This document shows, one piece after another, positions 49,682 through 61,600 of a stretch of 64,000 nucleotides of DNA. The stretch comes from Sinohyriopsis cumingii. Taxonomy: Eukaryota; Mollusca; Bivalvia; Unionida; Unionidae. Both the position numbers and the translations under genes were made by a program. The stretch lies in assembly GCA_028554795.2 (NCBI GenBank), contig CM068838.1:128499428-128563427 (forward strand), in the 5' to 3' direction. Each line of letters starts with the position of its first letter. The first letter of the stretch is position 1. A model generated the notes under the pieces. It was not told where the DNA came from and searched no databases. It saw nothing but the letters and a program-made list of their open reading frames with translations.

Positions 49682-52600
49682 GAATACAATTAATATCTGA
49701 ATAATAGTCCTTTCAAGTACACTGGATCCAGCAAGGGATCACATGTGTCAGGGAAGATAAATGCAATAAACTGACAACAAACAGTGCAAAACTAGTGTCT
49801 AACAAGCCTGAGCGCTTTTGACTCTTAATGAGTTTTTTCAAAGGCAAATACAAAACATACACAAAACAAACAACTAAAACAGAAAAACCATTGTTTACAA
49901 AACTTTACATGACTGTTTCTACAGGAATTAAACCTTTAAATTTATTATGTTTCAACTAGTTTATTTCAACTTGTGGATGCTGGAAAATATTTATATTGAC
50001 CTAGAAATCAATGTGCCATAACGACATCTGTTTTTATGTGAAAATTTATGTAAGTGCAAATTATATCCTGCTGGGTGATTAACAATGCAGAATGCACTGC
50101 TCTGTTTTTACTTTACAATGATTGCATTAAATACAAAGAAATCTCTTGTCTGCTGGGTGATTAACAATGCAGAATCCGTTGCTCTGTTTGTACTTTACAA
50201 TGATTGCATTAAATACATAGAAATCTCATGTTTGCTGTGTGATTAACAATGCGGAATCCACTGCTTTGGGTGGACTTGACAATGATTTACTTTAGATTTC
50301 TATATACTGTCTGCTGGGTGATTAATAATGCAGAATCCAGTACTCTTTGTGTACTTGACAATGAGTGCATTAAATACATAGAAATCTACTGTCAGCTACA
50401 TGATTAACAATGCAGAATTTAGGTGTCTTGTGTCAATAAACTTTCAGGGACTGTATATATTGTGTCATATAAAAGATTCAGGTTTTGTATATATTGTGTC
50501 ATATAAAAGATTCAGGGTCTGTATATTTTGTGTCATATAAAAGTTTCAGGGACTGTATATCTTGTGTCATATAAAAGATTCAGGGTCTGTATATATTGTG
50601 TCATATAAAAAGATTCAGGGTATGTATATATTGTGTCATATAAAAGATTCAGGGTATGTATATATTGTGTCATATGAAAGATTCAGGGTCTGTATATATT
50701 GTGTCATATAAAAGATTCAGGGACTGTATATATTGTGTCATATAAAAGATTCAGGAACTGTATATTGTGTCATATAAAAGTTTCAGGGACTGTATATTGT
50801 GTCATATAAAAGATTCAGGAACTGTATATTGTGTCATATAAAAGTTTCAGGTATATATTGTGTCATATAAAAGTTTCAGGGACTATGTATCTTGTGTCAT
50901 GTAAAAATTTCAGGGACTGTATATTTTCTGTCATATAAAAGTTTCAGGGACTGTATATTGTGTCATGTAAAAGTTTCAGGGACTGTATATTTTCTGTCAT
51001 ATAAAAGTTTCAGGGTCTGTACATGTTGTGTCATATAAAAGTTTCAGGGACTCTATATCTTGTGTCATATAAAGGTTTCAGAGTCTGTACATATTGTGTC
51101 ATATAAAAGTTTCAGGGTCTGTACATATTGTGTCATATAAAAGCTACATGGTCTATATATATTGTGTCATATAAAAGCTTCAGGGTTATATATTGTGTCA
51201 TATAAAAGCTTCAGAATCTGTATGTCTTGTGTCACATAAAAGTTTCAGGGTCTGTATTGTATCATTTAAAGTTTCATGGTCTGTATGTCTTGTATCATAT
51301 AAAAGTTTCATGGTCTGTATGTCTTGTATCATATAAAAGTTTCAGGGTCTGTATGTCTTGTGTCATACAAAACAAAATTTATTCAAGTTAAGGATTAACA
51401 ACCTTATATTCAAGGATTTGAAGTTATTAATGGTGGTCTTTCTTGGTTAGAAAGAGATGTTTTCTTGTGTTGCCTTAGGAGAACCAGTATAATGTGTGTT
51501 TTAACATTTATATCCCACAGCATAAAGTATGTTGCATTAAATTATGAAATTATGATATTACAAAACCATCTTTATCTTTAGGATGATTTCAAGCCAGATT
51601 AAACCTGTATTTTTATTTTTTTATTTGCTAGGTACCTGACAAGCTTGGATAGTGATAATGACCCAGGCTGGGGTTGTCTTATGAGTCAGGAAAAATGGCT
51701 CACCAAGTTGTTCATGGACTGTAAAGAATCAAATACTCAAGGTTGGAAATTTAAAGTTCTTTGTGAAAATTTTAGAATCACATTACTGTTAAGAAGTACT
51801 TTAAAACTGCATGCACAGTTCTTTTAAAGTACAACCCAGAGTTGGCGCTGGGTTTCAAACAGCTGATGCCAAAAAAATTGGCAACCTCAATATTTTGTTG
51901 CCAATTTTCAATAAATACCACCATTTTCATAAAATAGTTCTATCTTTTTTTCTCAACTTCCACAGGACCAAGGTCAACATAAGTGTATGTTTAGATAAGT
52001 AATGGGGGGGGGCTGAAAATAAATTGAAATTAATCAGTTGAGTGAAATTTTTAAGAAGTAGCCTGTCGTCTGTGACTATAGTACAAGTCACATGGGTCAT
52101 GTAGGCATTCAACACAGATTTTTTCTGTAATGGGTGTCCTTTTTTAGAATTTGATTCTACATATCTTTATGTGGCAAGTATTTACTTCATTTGGATTCAA
52201 TATACATCCATATTCCTTTGGAAGGTCATTATTTAGATGCCCCTAGAGGTGCATACAGCAGAGTCAGTGTTAAAGTATGTAGACGTTTTTGGAGAAAATG
52301 AACCTATAAAGGTGTGATCCAGTGCAATCCGGATTGAATGTTGTGCACTTTGATGTCACAATGAAAGTTAAACATGTTGATAAACAGATTTGTACTACCC
52401 TCGATTGTGACGATTCCACTCTATGCACTCTTATTTTGACCCAAGTAAAGTACATGGCCACCATTGTAAAAGTCAGTAACAGTAGATAATTTTTGTCTGG
52501 ATGTTTCGTGATGAAAGCTAAGGTGCAGGACATTCAATAATCAGTATTGAATAGATTTTGGTTAAAGAAAACTACTTTTAAAGTTTGAAAGAACAATTTG

Positions 52601-55600
52601 TATTTAATATAAATGAATAAATGCGCATACATGACCCATGTGACCTTTACTATAGGATTTGCATAGAGAGAAAAAAAACTAATGGAAGTTTTGATTAAAT
52701 GAAGACAAGTAGTCTGAAATATACTTGTATATTGACAACTTACATTTGTGTAGTACACTCCACAATGTGTAAATAATGTACATGTATATGAAAAATCTAT
52801 GAATTTGAGTATTAGATCATATGATAGAAATTTCATGTGTCAGTCAAATCCCATTAGAAAACAATTAATGTATATATAAAATAATGGTATTCCTATTTTG
52901 ATCTATATCCCATTGTCCAGAAACATGTTTCATGAAACAGTTCACTCTGATATTCATTATCCTAGTAGCACATGGCTGTAGAGTTGTTTATATGCTACGT
53001 GTACATGTACTTAAATTGGGCTAGATTTTGGTCAGCCAGAGACAACTACCATGATGCCGAGGCTACCGAGGGGATGAGGCTATTCATAGGGAAATGAAAA
53101 CGTGAACAAATGAAAATGTTTAGCAAACATTTTTGCGAGATGTCCCAACTTCATTTAACTTGACAGCCTGATATCTGTTGTTTCAAAATATTGAAACTTT
53201 AATTTGGAGGTTTTACAATGCCACTGGTAGTGATCACAGGCATTAAATGTTTTGTTACAAACAGGAAACTTTCATGGCATAATAAATATGTTGCAGTCAC
53301 TATTAAAAATGAGGTAATGCTTTCATTTAAGTTTGATGATGATGTCTTGTGATCAGAGGTCTTAAGATTGCTTTGATGAAGGTGCATGTGTTATTGAAGG
53401 CGCTGCTAAAGGCCTTTTTTGAAGGACCAAACAAATGCCTGTTTATTATTGCTGTGGCAACATCAAATAATTGTAGAACATTGATTGAAATGTAAAACAA
53501 ATTCTCCTTTTCTTAGTATATACAGTGGAACCCCGCTATAACGCGCCCCGCCATAACGCGAATTCGGATATAACGCGGTCATAGCATGGCTCTCGAAATT
53601 TCGTATATTCATTCACACATGGAGAAAAAAAATTTGGAGAAAAGTAAAAAAAACAAAACAAGAAATTAACTTCATTTTGGGCATAAGATTAGTTGTGACT
53701 TTTAAAATAATATGATCGTGGCATGGTTCCTGAAATTTGAAATTCATTTACGTGTATTTTTATCGGACCGTGAAAATATTTGTTTAACGTACGAGAAATA
53801 GTGTGTAAAACGTTTATTATAATTTGGTGGAAGAATTCGCGTATGACTTTTAATAATAAACGATCGGAACTTAACAATTTATCCAGGTTCTTTAAGTGAT
53901 TTTGGAGAAGTGATCGTGTATGAATTCTAAAATAATACGATATATATAACGTACGAGAAATAGTGTGTACAACGCTTGGCTTCTGAAATTTATCAATTTG
54001 AACAGGTTGTGGTGAAGCTCCGTATTCTACTCTAGAAGAGAAAACTGGTTTCATTAGGTTTTTGAATTGTTAAGCCGAAGTAAACATTATCGGAAGTGAT
54101 ACTTATTACGGATCCATGAGTAAAGCCAGTAAATCGTCTTTGTGATTGTCTTCCATGAAATCTGTATACAGTCGTTGCTCAAACAATAGCCGACATGGGC
54201 TTCTTATTTAACTGCAATCACAGCCAAGCAGCAGACAAAGCTGTGGTTGATATAAGAGTCGCACAATTTAATAAACATCAAAGGACGAAAGCCGCCAACA
54301 TGCATGCTATGCTTGGCGGTGTGATCAAACAACAAACAGTTGAAAGTAAATAATATCCACTTTATTATCTGTAAATTAAAAGGGTATGAAATTGTACATC
54401 CGTTCAGCTTAATTTTGTTTTATATAAAAAGTGATTCGTAACCATTGCAGGCCTTCATTACTTAGTTATCGAGCTTTATCTGTGTACGTTGTTTGCTTAT
54501 ATAAAAAAATATTTTACTGTTATGGAAAAGCAAGTTCAAAAACGCACGTCGTTTTCTGCTAAAGAGAAACTGTATGCCCTAGATCAACTAAAGAAGGGCA
54601 AACAACAAACTCAGCTTGCCAGAGATCTAGGAATCAGCGAGTCCACTTTGCGAGGGTGGAAAACAGATGAAGGAAAGCTCCGTAGTCTACCCAACATTCT
54701 TGAAGAGGAAACTGGTTTACAGCGTAAAAGGGTTAAGTTAGCTAATGACAATGTCCTAGATTCAGCTTTGTACCAATGGTTTGTACAAGCTCGCTCAGAA
54801 GGTGTTCCAATTTTTGGCCCAATTCTGAAAGCCCAAGCAGAGAAATTTGATCGCCGTATCAATGGAGATGATTCCAAATTTAAGGCGAGTAAGTTCGCGG
54901 CAAAGAAGCAAACGTCATTGGATATATTTTTCAAGAAATGACGAAATTTAAATTTGGAACCACACTGACTTTGCACTTTGCGCAACGATTAATTTAGCAG
55001 TTTTCACATGTTTCTTTTGATGTTCACAAAATCTGAAATAAAAGTTATTTGCACGCTGAAATCATGCGTTGATTGTTAATTATTCTTGCAGTTGTCGCAT
55101 ATGATAAAATTTTAGCGGTATGAAATTTGTGCAGACACCGTATGTAGACCCGGGAATAGCTGCATGCAATGACCGTACGATATCAGACGGCAAGTAAATG
55201 GTTTCAATATTTTGTTCATCCTATATTTTACACGACGAATTCAGACTATTACAAAATTATTGAATATTTTAAATCTGTACGATTTTCAATTAAATTACAT
55301 CCATTATGGATGAACTGCATGCCACGACGGCACGGTAGCATACGGTGTTGATACACTTTTCATGATATAGCGATAGTCTGGTATTATCGGTCAATCTGTC
55401 AATCTGTATTATCGTTCAAACAAATAAAAATTAGTAAATGTTTTTAATGCACAGTAATAACCTATAAATATATTAGCCATCGATTATTTTGAATATATCT
55501 TAATTAATGCATTCCAGTTAATATTCATCTGATGATAAGCCGACTTTTGATCATTGTACATGTATACACGTATATGTTCTCGGAAAAAAGTTAAATATTG

Positions 55601-58600
55601 TGAAACCCCGCATTAACGCGACCCCGCTTTTAACGCGATCCGATTTTATGGACCCCGATCATCGCGTTATAGCGGGGTTCCACTGTATACAGAACAATTG
55701 GTGCATTAAAGGTAATCAATTTTCTTTTTTAAAGTTTCAGCAAAACTATTTTTTCTGGTACATTTGTCAAAAAGATAAAAATATTGCCGTTGTCTGGTCG
55801 ATTGTAGCCAATCATTCAGAGGTGGTGGATTGTAGCTAGTCAGGTGGCATGACTATTTTGTTATAATACGGCATACAGCAGTACTAAGGACAGACATCAG
55901 CATAAGCAGATTATGATATAACAATGCTGTGTTAGGGTGGTTTGTCAATGTGAACAAGGGATTTGTGTATGTAGCAATAGATTCCAGTGCAATTTTATAT
56001 CCAAATTTACAGCTTCCAGTCATGGTACTGTTTAGTTTCTCCACTCAAAACCCAAGACTGTATATACAGTTTTTAACAGCCAAAAATGTTGAAAAAAGAT
56101 CACCAGATAGAATATTTTGTCACCAGTAAGGGAAAGAAATCGCAATCTGTGACATTGGCAAAGCCCAGCATGATCCCTGACAACTTAAGCATGTGTATTA
56201 GACTGGAATTCAAACCTATCTGTTTGGGTAGGGACTTGGAATTTTAGTTTGGCAGAGATAAAAATAAACTTCAAGAAAATACAACTCTTTGATCTGGTAC
56301 GTCATCAAAGAATGCCATATTGTGAAAGAATTCAAACAATATCTTATTGCATCATGAGACAAAGATATTGAATAAATTCAAGCTGGAACAATTTGATACC
56401 TTTTTCGAATACATAAAACACATAAGAGCTATCTGTACAGTTTTTTCTTATGTAAATATTCTGACTTACAGCTTGATGCAATGTTTGGCACAATCCTGTT
56501 ATTGCAAGCCATCTTGCATATTTTTTTTACAGAAAAAAGCAGTACATATTATTTTTTGTGATCTGGTGATGATCATATTGAGTTAATTTCTGAGTTGTTG
56601 CCTTTCTTGAATTACAGCCAAGATATTTTATGACATAATCGGGTAACGATTAGTAGTCATGCAGTTCTTAATTGGTTGCTATGAAACCTGGTACATACTA
56701 TGATTATCAACAGAATAGAGATTTCCACCCAATAACCATACAGTAACATGACAATTTTTAATGGGTTGCTATGAAACCTGATACATTCTATGATTATCAG
56801 CAGAATAGGGATTCCCACCCAATAACCATACAGTAACATGACAATTCTTAATGGGTTGCTGTAAAACTTGGTACATACTATGATTATCAGCAGAATAGGG
56901 ATTCCCACCCAATAACATGACAATTTTTAATTCAGATATGCAGCTGAATGTGTTTATATCCCTTTGGAATTAGTCCCAGGGGCACATGAATTTTGGGTGG
57001 GTTGTATGGGGAAGTGTGGGTATGTCTTTTTTTCCAACTCTGGTTTTGATTGAAAATATAAAAAGTTGAAGCTACTTTTAAGTGTTTTTTTTTAATTGCT
57101 ATTTTCTCTTGCAATGCTTAATTTAGGGATTTAAATTAGAGCTATAGAGATTCAGATAAATATGCTATCTCAGGAAGCAGGATATAACTTTCAATATATA
57201 CCAAATATGATTCATTTTTTAGAATTTCAAGAGGAAGTTCCCATTGCTCCTCCCCGCCACAAGGCTTCGGGCGGGTCATTAGGTCTCTCTCTTCAGGCAG
57301 AATCACGCAGAGGTAGGTAATGTTTTATCATTTGATGTAATTGTTTTTTAATTTTAAAGAATCATTCAGTATTTCATGGTATTACATTTTTGTTTTTTAA
57401 CAGATACTAGCATAGCAAAATCAGACATAAGTTACACTGCCTTATTATAAATAGGGCCACTGTTCACAGCAGATGCATTAATTACAGATCTACCAACCCA
57501 TGTAATTCTACCTTTAGGCTTACTGACATGACCCGTAAAGGACAGATTTATGGAACAACAACTAACAGGATGAAAGTACAATCATTGCTGCCAAATCTAC
57601 ATATTAGCTTATCCTGGTTTATCCAGATCTGGGTTTTCATATTAGACACGGTGGAGTTGTTTAACTTACTTTACAAGGGACAACTCATATGATTTAATGT
57701 ACCCATGCTGTTCATGTAAAATGTCTGTCTGATCTAGCTTTTGGTTTTTACATTATGGCATCATCTGGGAATGTCTTCCAACAAATAAAAACATTTTCAA
57801 AGTAAAGGGAACATTCAGCCTCTAAATTGTCCAAAGAGTCAACATTAAATTGTAAAAGATAATATTGAATTCTGGCTGACATACCAAGTGTCTAGTGAGT
57901 ATAATTAGTCTTGTAGTTTTTGAAGGATTGCTATAAAACTTGGTACGTAGAATGATAATCAGCGGAATGTGTGTATAGTGACAAATAACTGTACCAGCAT
58001 CAGCTGAACATGTATATAATGACAAATCACTCTATACCAGCATCAGTTTAACATGTGTATAGTGACAAATCAGTGTGTACCAGCATCAGCTGAACATGTG
58101 TATAGTGACAAATCTGTGTACCAGCATCAGTTTAACATGCTTATAGTGACAAATCATTGTAAAGCAGCATCAGTTTAACATGCGTATAGTGACAAATCAG
58201 TGTGTACTAGCATCAGCTGAACATGTATATAGTGACAAATCACTGTGTACCAGCATCAGTTTGTACCAGCATCAGTTTAACATGCATATAGTGACAAATC
58301 ATTGTGGACTGGCATCAGTTTAACATGCGTATAATGACAAATCACTGTGGTGCAGTATCAGTTTAACATGTGTATAGTGACAAATCACTGTGTACCAGCA
58401 TCAGCTGAACATGTATATAGTGACAAATCACTGTGTACCAGAATCAGTTTAACATGCGTATAGTGACAAATCAGTGTACCAGAATCAGTTTAACATGCAT
58501 ATAGTGACAAATCACTGTGTACCTGCATCAGCTGAACATGTGTATAGTGACAAATCACTGTGTACCAGCATCAGTTTAACATGCATATAGTGACAAATCA

Positions 58601-61600
58601 CTGTGTACCAGAATCAGTTTAACATGTGTATAGTGATAAATCACTGTATACCAGCATCATTTTAACATCCATGTTGTGAACTGGCATTAGTTGAATATGT
58701 GTATAGCAGCAAATTACTGTAGATCATCATCAGTTGAATATGAGTATAGTTACAAATCACTGTAGACAGGCAATTGTTACCAGCTATTGCTGATTTTGTC
58801 TTCAGATATGGATATAGAATATCACAAAATTTTGTGATGACAACTAAAGTTAAACTCAAGTGGGTCATGTAGGAAATCAACACCAACTATTTCAGTAATG
58901 GCTGTCATTTTTTAGAATTTGATTCTACATACCTTTAAGTGGCACATATTCACTTCATTTGGATTCTTATACATCCTTTGGAAGGTCATTAGCTGCCCCG
59001 AGAAGTGCATACAGCAAAAGCAGTATGAAAGAGCAAGGACATTTTTGGATGAAATGAACCAAAAGGTGTAACCCAGTACAATCTGGATTGAATGTTGCAT
59101 GCTGTGGTGTCACAAAGAATGCTACACATATTGATAAACAAATTCATACTATATTGTGATGATTCCACTCAAGTTGCTCCTTTCTTTACTCAAGTGTAAT
59201 ACATAGCCACCATTGTAAAAGACCATGAAGATTGATAATTTTCATCTAGAAGTTTCTTAATGACAGTTAAGGCCCAATGCATTCAGTAATCATGATTTGA
59301 ATAGACTTTGGTTAAAGAAAGTTAGAGTTAAATTTTAAGAAAACAATTTATATTTTAATTTAAAATGAGTAAATGTCCATACATGACCTGTGTGACTTTT
59401 ACTATAGTCTAGACTTGCAGATTTCTGTGAGACTTGGAACATAAATATATTATGATCTTTATCAGAAAATGTGCATGTTAACTTACATGATTAATAAGAG
59501 TTATTGCACCTTTTGAACATTTTTATTAAGCTTTTGAATTATGTTAATCTTGTAAGCTTACTAATGCATTTCAGTGATACATGGTACATGTTTTGTCATC
59601 TTATGAACATATACATCAGGGGTCTCAAACTCAAACCACCCTGAGTGCCACTTGAGGATATTTTTGATGGCCCAAGGGCTACACCACCTATGTTATTTCT
59701 CATGACACCTTGTGATGCCAGTCATTTTGGGGGCCACAAAATACGGCATGGTGGGCCGTGTGTTTGAGACCCCTGATATACATATTAACCAGTCATGGGT
59801 TTTCATGATTTATTTACAAGCTATTCCCCATTTAGCTACCAATCTCGCAGTTTTAGTCCATGTAGACAGCATTTTAGACTCATCTTCATCACAGACGTAG
59901 GTTTGGTATGTGGGAGAGGCTGGGGTATGTCTGTGTTAGCAATTTGCTCACCATTCCTCATTTTATTATCCACATGATTTCAAAGAAGCACAGGGATCAT
60001 GTGATAAAGCAGTGCTGGAATTTGTTCTGACACACATGTTGTCCGCTTATACTTACTGTAGATGGCACTTAAGTATATGTAAAGTATGTATAGCTTTAAT
60101 GTCCTTGAATTCCGCTTATGTCATTATTACTCGAGACATGAAATAAGGGTCATTGAGAGTACTGTCATTTTGGGTTGTAACAATGCATCAGAAATTTATA
60201 TTTTGCCCATGAAGGTGCTGCTTAAGGTTTACGAGTGATTTTAAATAAACTATATAAAACAATTCTGTGTTGTTTATATCACGTGTCTGAGAATTGTCAT
60301 TTGTGATCAGTGAACCAGGTGTCAACTCAAACTGCAACCCATGGATTATGCCCATGGGTCTATTCCTACCCTGTCATCTAAACTTGTCATACTGCAGAAA
60401 CTATTAAGATCGCTGTCCAATAACCACATATACACTTATTAAGCATGAAGAGACAGATTGATACATGCAACTGACGTAGACCCTTTATTCATCTCTTTCT
60501 TGCAGTGACTTATTGCTATGGTCATAACTTGGAGACTATAAAGATCCCAACTATTTAACCATATAATTATACACTTTTCAAGAAAATAGAAAATTCAGAT
60601 ATGCCCCCAAAAATTGGCATAGGACACCCCCTGGGTCTTTGAAATAGCGGTGCATGTTTTGGGTGCATGCTGTACAAAGCAGAGGAGTATGAATATGTGT
60701 TTCTTCAGATATGTTCCCTGATCTCTTTAATATTTGGGATTATAAGCCTACTACCTTCCGAATCCAACCCTACTAGAAAGATGAAAATTCATCTTTTCTA
60801 TCTCATATGGGTAGAGTGAAGTAACTCTTGCCTGTAATGGCAAAGGGTAATCTCCCTTTGCCACCACCAGGTGTCACTATTTTTTAAGCTTTACTTCCAT
60901 GCAACAAGACTGTATGAGACTCCTTGAATCCAAGGCCAAATTTGTGTTAAATTCAAACTATCCATTGAGGATGTTTGATTTATTTGGATTAATATTCATT
61001 CCTAAACATTTAGTAAATATTATTTTTGAATTTTGCAAATATAGTTTTTTAATTTTTGCACTTTCTTGGACATTTTTTTAGACCATATGGTACAAGATTC
61101 TATCATTGAGATATGTTATTCACAGTTTTGAAAATTCTGCTTATTGTTTGCTCATTCTGTTAGTAATGGGTGTTGTTTTAGTGACTTATTATCAGTATGA
61201 ATCATTACATTTTTGTGTTTTGTTTTATTTTGTTGTTTCAGTGAAAACTGTAGATGAAGTGTAATAAAAATGAATAACTTCAAGGCAAAGGAAGACGTGC
61301 ATGAGTTGTGCCTTACGTGTACAAATTGTACTTTGCCAGTACCATGCATTGTGTGTGTGCTATATTGTCTATTGAGAAACATAACTTAATAAAAAATTCG
61401 CTTTTTATGATTATTTGTCTTTTCCAAACGCTTTAGTTTTGGTTGAATATATACAAAATAGTACTCTTCATGATTCAGATTTTGGATTTTTTTCTCTAGC
61501 ACATGCTGAAACTAGAGATTGATATTAGATTTAAAGGGATTCGGATTAAGTCTGAAGCCTTTCTTTGGAAGTAGGAAACATTCTGATGTATGGAATATAA

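Noticed and set aside
25485-51370. Regular arrays considered as CRISPR
   Set aside because: Units are contiguous tandem repeats without unique spacers, inside introns of an animal gene.
43680-60890. Similarity between 43680-43770 and 60765-60840
   Set aside because: Too short and diverged to delimit as an element; recorded only as a possible old repeat.
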